Shown: one piece after another, positions 15,994 through 25,375 of the stretch | Layout of the letters: every line of letters begins with the position of its first letter | Numbering within the stretch: position 1 is the stretch's first letter | Assembly: GCF_002879535.1 (NCBI RefSeq) | Contig: NZ_PNOT02000189.1 | Span: 1-64,000 of the forward strand | DNA: 64,000 nt | Direction of reading: 5' to 3' | Origin: Mesorhizobium intechi | GTDB lineage: Bacteria; Pseudomonadota; Alphaproteobacteria; Rhizobiales; Rhizobiaceae | Translations under genes and position numbers: made by a program | The notes under the pieces: model-generated | What the model saw: only the letters and a program-made list of their open reading frames with translations | Database searches by the model: none | What the model was told of the DNA's origin: nothing

Positions 15994-18900
15994 CTACTGC
16001 AACGACTTCAACAAATTATCGATCGTGAACGGATTGGACTTCGGCTTGGCTGGCGGCGGCTTGTCGTTGGCCTCCGGCAACGGCGCAGGGCCGACCTTGG
16101 GCGCCTGTTCGGCGGCCTTGCGTTCGGCTTCCAGCCTGGCCTTTTCCTGCGTGGCGATGCGCATCGCCTCTTCCGCCTTCTGGCGTTCCTGCTCGGCCTG
16201 CGCCTTGGCCGCTTCGTCGGCGGCTTGCTGCTCGGCCGCGGCCTTGGCGTCGGCATCGGCTTTGGCCTTTGCGTCGGCATCGGCTTTAGCCTTGGCGTCG
16301 GCATCAGCCTTGGCTTTCGCTTCCGCGTCGGCCTTCGCCTTGGCATCCGCTTCAGCCTGCGCCTGGGCTTCAGCCTCCGCTTTCGCCTTGGCGTCGGCCT
16401 CGGCTTTCAGCCGGGCCGCCTCTTCCTGCTGGCGCAGTTCCTCGGCGGCCTTGTCGCGCGCGTCCTGCAGTGCCGCGTAGTAGCGCACTTCGCGCCGCAG
16501 GCGCTGCTTCTCCAGCAACGCCGCCTGCATCGCCTCGACGCGCTGCTGCTCCTTCTCCAGCGCGCGCTGGGTCAGGAACTGCGCCAAAGGCTCGCTGTCG
16601 AACTGTCGTTTGACGGCGCCGAACGGCCCCTCGGCGGTGAAATTGACGACCGGCTCGGAGCCGACCAGCGCCTCGTCGCCGGGCCGATAGGTAATGGCGC
16701 CCTTGGCGGAAACCGTGCTGGTGTTGAGATCGGCCGTGATATCGGCGGACAAGGTCGCCGCCGGGTTTTCGAGGCTGATCGGCGGTGCCCTAAGCGTGCC
16801 GCCGGCGATCGTGAAGGCGATGTCGGCATTCCCGGCGGGGAAATTGCCATCGGCGGCGATCCCGGGCGCGAAATCAGCGGTCTTGGCCGCATCGATGTCG
16901 CGCCCGATCGCGTCCGCCTTGGCCAGCAACGCGTTGAACGCGTCGGGATTGACGCCCGCCACCTGCAGACCCCTCAGCGTCGCCGTGCCCGAACCCGAGA
17001 GGGCGGCGATCATCGCATCGACCGACTTGCCGCTGGTCGACAGCGTCGTCGAGAAATCGCCGACGCCGCCAATGCCGGCATCCGGCAGTACGTTTGCCAG
17101 ATCCGCGCCCGCCAGCTTCATCTCGCCGGTGAAAAGCCCGGTGCCCTCATTGTTCTTCAACTCGAACAGGCCGGTCAGCGCCCCGCCAAGAAATTTCGCC
17201 CTCAGGTCCGAAACGCGGATGCCTTCCTGGTCGAGCTTCAGCGAAAAAGCGGCGTCATAGGCAGTGGCGAACGGTCCGGCGGCAAGCGCCGCCGTCGTCA
17301 GGTCGAGAGCGGCGGTAAACGGCAGGCTGGACTTCTGGCTGAAGGGTGCTGCCGGCCAGGAGCCGCTCTTGTCGCTCGCGCTCTTGTCAGCCGTATTTTT
17401 GTCGGCGCCATTTTTGTCAACAAGGAAAGCGGAATCGCCGAACAGCGCCACGGCCATCGGATCGAGATCGAGCTCGTCGAGTGCCAGCGCGCCCGCCAGA
17501 TGCGGCACGCCGTCCTTGGCGTCGATGTTGACGTCGCCGGACACCGCCGCCTCGTTGATCGCGCCGTTGACATTGTCCAGCACGAGCAGCCCATTGCCGT
17601 AGTCGCCCTGCGCCGAAAGCGACGTCGACATGCCAGCCCCCATGCCCGGCAGGCCGACGCCCGACGTCATCAGCCACGGTTCGATGTCGGCCGCATCGAG
17701 ATTGATCTTGCCCTTGGCGGCAGGCCCTTGCGGCGTGTCGGCAACGGTTCCCTCGAAGCTGGCCTTGAAGTCATTGCCGGCGAGACTGAAAGTCGTCGCC
17801 AGCCCGCCGCCCAATGTGCCCTTTGCCTGGATGTCGGTTGTTGCCTCGCCCAGCATGCCGAGCGGCAGCGCCGGCAGGCCGTAAAGCGCGAGCAGCGCGG
17901 TCGCGTCGGGGTTCTTGGCATTGAAGGTCAGTGTCACCGGCGCCTCGAGAAGCTTGTCCGGCGCGCCCTTCCCCGACAGCGAAGCCGAAAAGGCCGAGCC
18001 GCCGGCCTTGCCCTGTCCGCTCACCGCCAGGCCCGTCGTGCCATCGCCATTGTCGGCGGCACTCGCCACGACATCGACGCGTGCATCCTGGAACAGGTCG
18101 GGATAGGCGGCAGCGCGGCTCGCCAGCCCCTTCAGCACGGAATTGTCTGGATAATGCTGGGCGGCGACGTCGACCAGCGGCTTGAGGTCCACAGCGACAA
18201 CCGACGCGTCGAGCTTGCCGGTCGGGCTCGCCGGGAACCCCTTGATCCGGCCCGTGGCGCTGATCGAGGCGCCCGCCAACCCGCCGACCGACAGCCGGTC
18301 AACCTCAAGTAAACCATCGCGCAGCCTGAGCGCGGTGTCGACCGTGTCGGCGGTCAGCCCGCCGGCGCTGACCGGCCCGGCCTTGATCTGGAAATCCAGA
18401 TCGCGGTCGGCAAAGCGGTTCGCGCCCTTGTCACTGACGAAGATCGAGGCGAAGGCCGCCAGCCCGTCGACGTCAAACTCACCGCCTTCGAGCTTCATCA
18501 GCACCGATGGCCTGGCTTCGTCAGGCTGGCTGGAATCGATGCGGCCGGAGAATTTCGCCTTGCCCAGGATGAGTTCGAGATCGCTGAAGGCCTGGCGCTT
18601 TTCCGTCAGGTCTACCTTGGCCTTGAAGCCTGCGGCGGGCAGACGGCGGATCGCCTCGTCGACATCCTTCGACAGCCAGGCCGCAAAACCCGATGGCTGC
18701 GCCACGGCAAGTAGCAGCGAGCCGCTGAAGCCGAAATGACCTTCGACGCTGAGCATGCCATCGGCTTCCAGCGTGGTGCGTCCGGGCAAGGTCGCGGCCA
18801 GCGATTTGACCGACCAGCCGCCCTCGGCCGGCTCGGCGGACAGATGCACGTCACGCACGGTGGTGTCGCCGGCCACCACAGCCGGCAGCTTCACCTCGAC

Positions 18901-19989
18901 GGTGCCGGGGATGGTCGGCTTCGGCAGAGCGATCAGCGCCTGCTCGAGCCCGGCGATGCGCTGATCGAGCGTCAGGCCGGCGCCGGCCCCTGCGCCCACG
19001 GCCTCATCGAACTGCACCTGCGCGCCATTGGCCTCGATGGCGAAATTCGGCTTCTGGCCGAGATCGACAGAAGCCTTGCCGTCGGCGGTGTAGGGATTGT
19101 CCAGCGGCCCGGTTTCGAAACGGAATTCGTCGACGCCAAGCTTCTGGTGGTCGAGCGAGAACTTGCCGTTCAGGCGAAAGCCCGGATCGGGCTTGCCGGC
19201 GCTGACCTTCACCGTCTCGCCATCGGTGCCGCGCAATTGGGCTGAATTCTTGTCGGCGCCGGAGATTTTGAACTGGCCGGAATAAACGGCCGCACCTTTG
19301 ACGATGCCGGCATTGCCGTCGGTTTCGATCACCAGCGGATAGGCGTCGGGATCGGCCTTCAGCCGCAGCCGCATCTGGCCGTTGCCTTCGGCCTTGCCGG
19401 TCGATGCCGCGACCGCGGTGCGCAATCCGTCGAGCCGCAACGTGCCGTCCATGCGCCACGGGCCGGCCAGCGACTTTGCCGAAATGGTCGAATTGATCTC
19501 GGAGAAGATATGGCTGCGTCCACCAGCGGCATGGCGCAGTTCGATCTGCCCTTCCGTCACCGTCAGCTTCTCGATCGAGATCTGGTTGAGGTCGAAGGGC
19601 GAGGACGGCCGCATCGCCCAGTCGACGGTGCCGTCATTGGCGATATCGATCGTCGCCTTCGGGTGTACCAGCCGCATGTCGAAGATCAGCACCTCGCCGC
19701 GCAGGAAAGGCGCCAGTTCGGCATCCATCGAAAACGTCTCGACTGTCATGGCCGGCTGGCCGTTGGGCCCGCCGGCGACGGCAACGTTGGAGAAGGTCAC
19801 CGACGGGAACGGCAACAGCCTTGCCGTGGCGTCGCCCTGTACGGTTACCTTGCGGCCAAGGATGGCGCTTGCCTCACGCTCGAACTGGGCGCGGTAGCCG
19901 GTCCAGTCGACAAAATACGGGACCACCAGCGCCGCGCACAGCACCAGCACGAACAGGCCACCGAAGATCACGAACAGGCGTGCGAGCAT
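15994..19989 (-). CDS. Giant AsmA family protein with alanine/lysine-rich tail
   Basis: A 1331-residue inner-membrane-anchored protein. Residues 1-30 hold one membrane helix (LFVIFGGLFVLVLCAALVVP) followed by VDWTGYRAQFEREASAILGR, the AsmA N-terminal signature. A very long periplasmic part of beta-strand repeats follows, with the AsmA C-terminal module near residues 950-1120. AsmA-like proteins are thought to bridge inner and outer membrane for lipid transport. The tail (about 1150-1331) is a coiled coil made of AKAKADAD-type units and ends with KSNPFTIDNLLKSLQ. The gene stands alone and ends convergent with the ECF sigma gene. Confidence 0.92.
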   Translation of the reverse strand: MLARLFVIFGGLFVLVLCAALVVPYFVDWTGYRAQFEREASAILGRKVTVQGDATARLLPFPSVTFSNVAVAGGPNGQPAMTVETFSMDAELAPFLRGEVLIFDMRLVHPKATIDIANDGTVDWAMRPSSPFDLNQISIEKLTVTEGQIELRHAAGGRSHIFSEINSTISAKSLAGPWRMDGTLRLDGLRTAVAASTGKAEGNGQMRLRLKADPDAYPLVIETDGNAGIVKGAAVYSGQFKISGADKNSAQLRGTDGETVKVSAGKPDPGFRLNGKFSLDHQKLGVDEFRFETGPLDNPYTADGKASVDLGQKPNFAIEANGAQVQFDEAVGAGAGAGLTLDQRIAGLEQALIALPKPTIPGTVEVKLPAVVAGDTTVRDVHLSAEPAEGGWSVKSLAATLPGRTTLEADGMLSVEGHFGFSGSLLLAVAQPSGFAAWLSKDVDEAIRRLPAAGFKAKVDLTEKRQAFSDLELILGKAKFSGRIDSSQPDEARPSVLMKLEGGEFDVDGLAAFASIFVSDKGANRFADRDLDFQIKAGPVSAGGLTADTVDTALRLRDGLLEVDRLSVGGLAGASISATGRIKGFPASPTGKLDASVVAVDLKPLVDVAAQHYPDNSVLKGLASRAAAYPDLFQDARVDVVASAADNGDGTTGLAVSGQGKAGGSAFSASLSGKGAPDKLLEAPVTLTFNAKNPDATALLALYGLPALPLGMLGEATTDIQAKGTLGGGLATTFSLAGNDFKASFEGTVADTPQGPAAKGKINLDAADIEPWLMTSGVGLPGMGAGMSTSLSAQGDYGNGLLVLDNVNGAINEAAVSGDVNIDAKDGVPHLAGALALDELDLDPMAVALFGDSAFLVDKNGADKNTADKSASDKSGSWPAAPFSQKSSLPFTAALDLTTAALAAGPFATAYDAAFSLKLDQEGIRVSDLRAKFLGGALTGLFELKNNEGTGLFTGEMKLAGADLANVLPDAGIGGVGDFSTTLSTSGKSVDAMIAALSGSGTATLRGLQVAGVNPDAFNALLAKADAIGRDIDAAKTADFAPGIAADGNFPAGNADIAFTIAGGTLRAPPISLENPAATLSADITADLNTSTVSAKGAITYRPGDEALVGSEPVVNFTAEGPFGAVKRQFDSEPLAQFLTQRALEKEQQRVEAMQAALLEKQRLRREVRYYAALQDARDKAAEELRQQEEAARLKAEADAKAKAEAEAQAQAEADAKAKADAEAKAKADADAKAKADADAKAKADADAKAAAEQQAADEAAKAQAEQERQKAEEAMRIATQEKARLEAERKAAEQAPKVGPAPLPEANDKPPPAKPKSNPFTIDNLLKSLQ
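16240..16411. repeat. Short tandem repeats inside the AsmA tail
   Basis: Imperfect direct repeats with a basic unit of about 24 bases built from GCGTCGGCATCGGCTTTGGC and degenerate variants further along. On the minus strand they encode alternating Ala-Lys and Ala-Asp/Glu, as in AKADADAKAKADADAK. The number of units probably varies between strains by slippage in multiples of three bases. Confidence 0.8.
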
Positions 19990-20122
19990 CAGCTCCGAAC
20001 AGGTTGAATGAAATTCTGCCGCACTCTACCTGCATCCGCGTGTCGATAAAGAGGCAATTCATCCAGTATTGCGTCATCCCGGGCGATCTGAAACAAATCC
20101 GGCCAAAGCGGAGATTTTTCAG

Positions 20123-21109
20123 ATGTCAGGCAAGAACTGGGACCGCGTGCCGATCGACGCGCAGAGCGTCGATGCGCCGCTTTCGCAATCGGCGATTTTC
20201 CTTGTCGTCACCGTCGCCGGCCAACAGCCGACCCTTGCCAAGGTTTGTTCCGTGCTCGGCGAACTTGACGATCTCGTCAAGACCGTCGGTTTCCGCGACC
20301 TTGGCGGCCACCTGTCGTGCATTGCCGGCATCGGCCGCGATCTCTGGGATCGGCTCAGCCCCAGCCGGGGGCCGCGGGAACTGAAACCGTTCGCGCCGAT
20401 CAGGGGCGCGGTCCATTCGGCGCCATCGACGCCGGGCGACCTTCTGTTCCATATCCGTGCCGAACGCCCCGACATGTGCTTCGAGTTCGAGCGTATCCTG
20501 CTCGACCGGCTTGGCCCCGATGTCACCGTCGTCGACGAAGTGACGGGCTTTCGCTATTTCGATGCCCGCGACCTGCTCGGCTTCATCGACGGCACAGCCA
20601 ACCCGACCGGCCTCGACCTGCCTGCCTCCGCGCTGATCGGCGACGAGGATGGCGACTTTGCCGGCGGCTCCTATGTCGTCGTCCAGAAATACCTGCACGA
20701 CATGCAGGCCTGGGCACGCATTCCGACGCCGGAGCAGGAGGCGATCATCGGCCGCACCAAGATCGACAACATCGAGATCGACGATGACGACGCGCCCCGC
20801 AAATCGCACAAATCGCTAGCCACCATCGAGGATGGCGACGGCAACGAATACGACATATTGCGCGACAACATGCCGTTCGGCCGGCCCGGGCAGAATGAGT
20901 TCGGCACCTACTTCATCGGCTATTCCAGGTATCTCTGGGTCACCGAAAAGATGCTGCAACGCATGTATGTCGGCGATCCGCCGGGCGCCTATGACCGCCT
21001 GCTCGATGTCTCGACACCGCAGACCGGCACGACATTCTTCGCGCCAACCCGCCCAATGCTGCAGGCCCTTGTCGAGGGCGTACGGCAGCAGCTTCCCGCG
21101 GCACTGTAA
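20123..21109 (+). CDS. DyP-type heme peroxidase, class B (YfeX/DypB-like)
   Basis: A 328-residue dye-decolorising peroxidase. The family motif GFIDGTANP places the catalytic Asp at 156; the proximal heme ligand is His229 in DAPRKSHKSL and the distal Arg is Arg247 in ILRDNMPFG, the same spacing as in Rhodococcus DypB. The end GYSRYLWVTEKMLQRMYVGD is also typical. It is predicted cytoplasmic, with no signal peptide. DyP enzymes of this class are frequent encapsulin cargo, but the C-terminus (VRQQLPAAL) shows no obvious encapsulin-targeting tail and no shell gene is seen here. ATG at MSGKNWDR was chosen over an upstream in-frame Met. Confidence 0.95.
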   Translation: MSGKNWDRVPIDAQSVDAPLSQSAIFLVVTVAGQQPTLAKVCSVLGELDDLVKTVGFRDLGGHLSCIAGIGRDLWDRLSPSRGPRELKPFAPIRGAVHSAPSTPGDLLFHIRAERPDMCFEFERILLDRLGPDVTVVDEVTGFRYFDARDLLGFIDGTANPTGLDLPASALIGDEDGDFAGGSYVVVQKYLHDMQAWARIPTPEQEAIIGRTKIDNIEIDDDDAPRKSHKSLATIEDGDGNEYDILRDNMPFGRPGQNEFGTYFIGYSRYLWVTEKMLQRMYVGDPPGAYDRLLDVSTPQTGTTFFAPTRPMLQALVEGVRQQLPAAL

Positions 21110-21139
21110 AGCAGCTGCCGATAGCCCTTGCCGCGGGGA

Positions 21140-21661
21140 TCAGCGTGCGTCGCGCTTGGCTTGCGCCACCTTGCCTGCCTTGCGCTGCCGGCCGAGTTCC
21201 GCCGGCGGCACCAGCTTCGGCGCCCGCTCGTTGGTGACGGCCCGCATGCCCTTGTGGGCCGTGCGCGAATTGTGCGCGGGGCCGTCCACCGGCGCGTTTT
21301 GCTTCATCGCCAGAGCCTTGCGTGCGTTTCCGACGAGTGAAACGCGGGCCGCCAATTGGCGCCGCCTCTCGGCTTCGCCATTCAGACGCCGCATCGCCGT
21401 GGCCAGCACCGCGAGCTTCACCTGCGAGCCGCCATCGGCCTTTGATGGCGCAGCGCCCTTCGGCGCCCCCTTGCCGCGTATTTCGCGGCGGCGGCGGTGT
21501 GCTTCGGCCTGCGCCTTGTCGCGCCGCTCGCGCAGCAGCTTGACCAGGCCGGAAAGGTCGCCGTCGGAAAGCTCCTGCACCGCCGGATGGTGCGACTTCT
21601 CCACCAATTCCTTCTCATCGGCGCTCAGCGCGCGCGCTTCTTCCTTGCGTGAAATGGCCAT
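21140..21661 (-). CDS. Hypothetical basic, helix-rich protein
   Basis: A 173-residue soluble protein, very rich in Lys, Arg, Ala and Glu. The first 70 residues look like a coiled coil (ALSADEKELVEKSHHPAVQE, LVKLLRERRDKAQAEAHRRR), followed by a Gly/Lys-rich linker (KGAPKGAAPSKADGG) and a basic helical end. I do not recognise a named domain; similar small basic proteins occur in rhizobia. It ends convergent with the DyP gene, 30 bases apart. Confidence 0.7.
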   Translation of the reverse strand: MAISRKEEARALSADEKELVEKSHHPAVQELSDGDLSGLVKLLRERRDKAQAEAHRRRREIRGKGAPKGAAPSKADGGSQVKLAVLATAMRRLNGEAERRRQLAARVSLVGNARKALAMKQNAPVDGPAHNSRTAHKGMRAVTNERAPKLVPPAELGRQRKAGKVAQAKRDAR

Positions 21662-21837
21662 GACAGTCCTCCTCTGCTGGCAACGCCTGTCTTGTCAGGC
21701 CGCCGCGCAAGGAGCCTCGACCCGAATGGCGGCGCGGTCAAGACGAGCGTTTTTGTCCCGACGCGTTCGAGTTGTCTTCACCAGGCCAGGCCTGCGTATC
21801 GCGCGTGACGAGCTTGCGGGACCTTCGCCTGGAGAGT

Positions 21838-22341
21838 TCAGGCGCCCTCTCCGGCGGCCTCCATCAGCGCAGTCAAAACCGCTCCCTTGCGAAGGCTTGT
21901 CGAGAAACTCTTGGCGATGAACTCCAGCGTCGAATCGTGGAAAGTCAAGATGAAATGCCGATGGTCTGAAAACAGTTCGGCTGTATGGGACGAATGAACG
22001 CGATTTGCTTTTTCCAGGGAGGCTATCCACGACGAGTTGCAGACCTCAAATGCCCCGTAGGCCCGCAAGCCCAGCGGATAGAGACGATGACCACTGATGG
22101 CCTCGTCATTCGGCGGGCCGAACTGAAGTGCCAGACAAGGCTCAGCCGCCAGGACGGCGATGGACTGGCTGCCTATTGCCGGTGGAACCGAGCGCGGATT
22201 CGTGCCATCGAAGGACGGATCCGAAGCATTGGCGATGTAGGCAACGACCAGTCTGCCTTCATCCGCAAACAGATGAGGCAACGCCGCGCCAGCGGAGGAC
22301 GGCGGCACCTGGATCGCCACTAGAGTCTCGGCAGCCGACAT
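21838..22341 (-). CDS. Hypothetical protein downstream of the lactate dehydrogenase-like gene
   Basis: A 167-residue protein I cannot assign. The visible pattern is an alpha/beta fold with VVAYIANASDPSFDG, SGHRLYPLGLRAYGAFEV, and HFILTFHDSTLEFIAKSF. There is no signal peptide or membrane segment. Its ATG directly follows the TAG stop of the upstream oxidase gene, so the two are transcribed and translated together. Base composition is somewhat lower in GC than the oxidase. The sequence FHDSTLEF and the many His and Asp residues may reflect a ligand-binding role, but this is not evidence of function. Confidence 0.7.
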   Translation of the reverse strand: MSAAETLVAIQVPPSSAGAALPHLFADEGRLVVAYIANASDPSFDGTNPRSVPPAIGSQSIAVLAAEPCLALQFGPPNDEAISGHRLYPLGLRAYGAFEVCNSSWIASLEKANRVHSSHTAELFSDHRHFILTFHDSTLEFIAKSFSTSLRKGAVLTALMEAAGEGA

Positions 22342-23760
22342 CTAATGTCCCGCGCCCGGCAATATCTTGCCCGGATTCATGATGTTGTGCGGGTCCAGCG
22401 CCTGCTTGATGGTGCGCATGATGTCGACGCCGTGACCAAGCTCGCTGCGCATGAAACCGATCTTGCCCTGGCCGATGCCGTGCTCGCCGGTGCAGGTGCC
22501 GTCCATCGCGATCGCCCGCAGGTTGAGCCGCGCGACGAATTTCTCCGACAGCGCGATCTCCTTGGGATCATTCACATCCATCAGCACCAGCACGTGGAAA
22601 TTGCCGTCGCCGGCATGGCCGACGATCGGCGCGATCAAGCCCATGTCGGCGATATCGACCTCGGTCTCGGTGACGCATTCGGCAAAGCGCGAGATCGGCA
22701 CGCAGACATCGGTCGACAGGCCCTTGGCACCGGGCCGCAGCGTCAGCGAGGCCCAGTAGGCATCGTGCCTGGCCTTCCATAGTTTGGCGCGTTCCTCGGC
22801 GACGCTGGTCCACAGGAACGGCCCGCCGCCATTTTCCTCGGCGATCATGCCAAAGGTCTCGGCTTGTTCGGCGACGCCGGCATCGCTGCCATGGAATTCG
22901 ACGAACAGGCACGGGCTTTCAGGATAGTCGAGCTTGGAATAATTCTTCATCGCCCGCATCTGCAGCGCATTGACCAGTTCGATGCGCGCCACGGGAATGC
23001 CCATCTGGATCGTCGCGATGACTGCGTTGCAGGCCGCCTCGACGCTGGGGAACGGGCAGACGCCGCCGGAGATCGCCTGCGGAATGCCTTGCAGCTTCAG
23101 CGTCATCGACGTGATGATGCCGAGCGTGCCTTCGGAGCCGACCAGCAGCCGGGTCAGATCGTAGCCTGCCGAGCTCTTTTTCGCCCGCTTGCCGGTCGTC
23201 ACTGTCTCGCCATCGGCCATGACGGCGGTCAGCGACAGCACGTTCTCGCGCATCGTGCCGTAGCGCACGGCGTTGGTGCCGGACGCCCGCGTCGCCGCCA
23301 TCCCGCCGAGCGAGGCATTGGCACCCGGATCGATCGGGAAGAACAGGCCGGTGTCGCGCAGATGCCGGTTCAGATCCTCGCGCGTCACGCCGGGTTCGAC
23401 CGTGCAGTCGAGATCCTGGGGGTTGACCGCGAGAATGCGGTTCATGCGCGACGTGTCGACCGAGATGCCGCCGCCCGGTGCGTTGGTGTGGCCTTCCAGC
23501 GAGGAGCCGACGCCGAAGGCGATGACCGGCACGCGATGCGCGGCGCAGGCGCGCACGATCTCCTGCACCTCGATCGTCGTTTCCGGGAAAGCGACGCCAT
23601 CTGGTGCCTGCGTCGGGATGTAGGTGGTGGTGTGCGCATGCTGCGACCGGATCGCCTGCCCGGTCTGAAAACGTTCGCCCAGCTGTTGCTTGAGGATGCC
23701 GAGCACCGCCGTGATGCCTTCCTCGTTGCGTTCGACCGGATTGAGGTCGCTCAGAGCCAT
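22342..23760 (-). CDS. FAD-linked oxidase, D-lactate dehydrogenase (cytochrome)-like
   Basis: A 472-residue flavoprotein of the FAD_binding_4 / FAD-oxidase C family. FGVGSSLEGHTNAPGGG and IDPGANASLGGMAATRASGT are the FAD-binding motifs, and GHAGDGNFHVLVLMD with CTGEHGIGQGKIGF are the C-terminal active-site motifs of D-lactate dehydrogenase and glycolate oxidase subunit GlcD-like enzymes. It would oxidise D-lactate or another 2-hydroxyacid and pass electrons to cytochrome c or quinone. ATG at MALSDLNP has a GGAGGAA ribosome site, so the longer open frame is rejected. It is followed without gap by an unassigned gene, and is divergent from a thioesterase. Confidence 0.92.
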   Translation of the reverse strand: MALSDLNPVERNEEGITAVLGILKQQLGERFQTGQAIRSQHAHTTTYIPTQAPDGVAFPETTIEVQEIVRACAAHRVPVIAFGVGSSLEGHTNAPGGGISVDTSRMNRILAVNPQDLDCTVEPGVTREDLNRHLRDTGLFFPIDPGANASLGGMAATRASGTNAVRYGTMRENVLSLTAVMADGETVTTGKRAKKSSAGYDLTRLLVGSEGTLGIITSMTLKLQGIPQAISGGVCPFPSVEAACNAVIATIQMGIPVARIELVNALQMRAMKNYSKLDYPESPCLFVEFHGSDAGVAEQAETFGMIAEENGGGPFLWTSVAEERAKLWKARHDAYWASLTLRPGAKGLSTDVCVPISRFAECVTETEVDIADMGLIAPIVGHAGDGNFHVLVLMDVNDPKEIALSEKFVARLNLRAIAMDGTCTGEHGIGQGKIGFMRSELGHGVDIMRTIKQALDPHNIMNPGKILPGAGH

Positions 23761-23862
23761 GAATTCCTCCGCGAATGGACCAGCGTCCACGCTTGTTATG
23801 TAGCTATGGATGCGTAGTCTCCGCAGCCACGCTGTGTCCAGCATCAGAACAAGGAAGTTTCA

Positions 23863-24342
23863 ATGTCCATCCCCGCCCCCTTCGTCTCCAAGCCCATGGA
23901 CATCGAGAAGGACTGGATCGATTACAACGGCCATCTCAACATGGCCTATTACAACGTGCTGTTCGACCGCTGCTCGGACGAGGCTTTCGAGGCCATGGGC
24001 ATGGGGCTGGACTATGTGAAGGGGCGGCGGCTCACCATCTACACCGCCGAAGTCCATGTCTGCTATGTCCAGGAACTGCATCTGGACCACAAGGTCCAGG
24101 TGTCCTTCCAACTCATCGACCATGACGAGAAACGGCTCCGGGCCTACCAGGAAATCCGCCATGTCGACGGCTGGCTCGCCGCCACCTCCGAGACGCTGTC
24201 GCTGCATGTCGACATGTCTGGGCCGAAGGTCGCGCCCTTCCCCGCCGATGTGATGGCCAAGGTCGAAGCCATGCGCGCCGCCCATTCGATGCTGCCGATG
24301 CCGGAGCGTGCCGGCCGCTCGATCGGCATCAAACGCAAATAG
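23863..24342 (+). CDS. Hotdog-fold acyl-CoA thioesterase family protein
   Basis: A 159-residue single hotdog protein. WIDYNGHLNMAYYNVLFDR (about 24-42) is the 4-hydroxybenzoyl-CoA thioesterase-type active-site segment with Asp and His, and EVHVCYVQELHLDHKVQVSF is the central strand. Similar single-domain proteins are fused to or neighbour L-carnitine dehydrogenase, where they hydrolyse betainyl-CoA, but no carnitine gene is beside it. AAGGAAG is a good ribosome site. Divergent from the lactate dehydrogenase-like gene with about 100 bases between. Confidence 0.88.
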   Translation: MSIPAPFVSKPMDIEKDWIDYNGHLNMAYYNVLFDRCSDEAFEAMGMGLDYVKGRRLTIYTAEVHVCYVQELHLDHKVQVSFQLIDHDEKRLRAYQEIRHVDGWLAATSETLSLHVDMSGPKVAPFPADVMAKVEAMRAAHSMLPMPERAGRSIGIKRK

Positions 24343-24589
24343 GGCGAAGCCGATACCCGCACCGAACAGGGTGGCGGGACCTCAAGGCCACACCGGCAAT
24401 CCAAAATCGCGGAACCCTCAAATCGGCTGGCAGCCGTGCTTGAAGCCGGCTCGCACCGGCGTTAACCTTACCGAGGTTTTAACGGGAACAAGCCAATTGA
24501 GCCGTTGAACGACTCAGCGGAGCGGTCGAAAACCATCCACATCGAGTTGCGATACGGACGGCGGGGCGAAGCCGGTTCGAGGGACGTGC

Positions 24590-24787
24590 ATGAAAACCGA
24601 CATCAAGATCGAGGTGGACAGGCTGGCCGCTGATCCGCGCATCACGGACTATGATTTCTGGCGTTCGCTCAAGAACGTCGACAACGAGATCTTCCACATC
24701 GCCAACAACAACGAGCCGATCCCGTTCGACATGATCCGCTGGCGCAGCATTTTGAAGCGTGCCCGGCTGAAGCGTGGCCACGCCTGA
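24590..24787 (+). CDS. Hypothetical 65-residue protein
   Basis: A short acidic/basic protein with even codon bias and a GAGGGA ribosome site. It reads as two helices, IEVDRLAADPRITDYDFWRS and PFDMIRWRSILKRARLKRGH. No domain is recognised. The 247 bases before it contain no other gene. Confidence 0.6.
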   Translation: MKTDIKIEVDRLAADPRITDYDFWRSLKNVDNEIFHIANNNEPIPFDMIRWRSILKRARLKRGHA

Positions 24788-24870
24788 CGCCGACCCGGCC
24801 CGCGGTCGGTGCCACCACTCTTTGCAAGCCGGCGCTGCGGCCTATCAGGTGCAGGACTGCCCCGGGGGGC

Positions 24871-25350
24871 TCATGCTTGGCGCCTCGCCGCTGCCAGCGG
24901 CGAGCGCGCCGCCACCGGCGACGACTGGATGATGGCCGTATTCGTCATCGCATAGGGAATGATCCGGTCGATCACCCGTTCGAGTTCGGCCACCGAGCCG
25001 ACATGCGCGAGCGCGATGAAGCAATCCTCGCCGGTCACGCGGTCGCATTGCGCGATCTCCGGTGTTTCGCGGATGATCTCGGCCACCACGGATAATTGGC
25101 CCGGCACCGGCCGGATGCGCAGCCATGCCGACAGCTTCAGGCCCAGCGCCGCGGGGTTGATCTTGACGCAATAGGCCTCGATCACGCCGTTTTCCTGCAG
25201 CCGCTTGATGCGCTCGGCGACGCTCGGCGCCGACAGGCTGACCGAACGCGCAAGCTCCGCCGTAGTGGCGCGCGCATCCCTTTCCAGCAGGCGCAGGATC
25301 TTCATGTCGGCCGCGTCGAGATCGACATTTTCAGTTCGAAGGCGTTTCAC
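24871..25350 (-). CDS. Lrp/AsnC family transcriptional regulator
   Basis: A 159-residue feast/famine regulator. VDLDAADMKILRLLERDARA and LSAPSVAERIKRLQENGVI form the helix-turn-helix, and the C-terminal RAM domain (LKLSAWLRIRPV, CDRVTGEDCFIALAHV) binds amino acids. GTG at 25350 was chosen since AAGGA precedes it by seven bases and it yields the usual length; an ATG at 25401 would add 17 residues and overlap a palindrome. Divergent from an EamA exporter, it probably controls that gene in response to an amino acid, as in other Lrp/exporter pairs. Confidence 0.88.
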   Translation of the reverse strand: MKRLRTENVDLDAADMKILRLLERDARATTAELARSVSLSAPSVAERIKRLQENGVIEAYCVKINPAALGLKLSAWLRIRPVPGQLSVVAEIIRETPEIAQCDRVTGEDCFIALAHVGSVAELERVIDRIIPYAMTNTAIIQSSPVAARSPLAAARRQA

Positions 25351-25375
25351 GGATAAATCCTTGCTTTCGATAGAG

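Noticed and set aside
16240-16411. Possible CRISPR or minisatellite array
   Set aside because: Repeats are in-frame coding units of AsmA without spacers of constant length.
16225-18312. Long plus-strand frame opposite asmA
   Set aside because: GC-rich shadow of the AsmA gene, Arg/Gly/Leu-rich with no motif.
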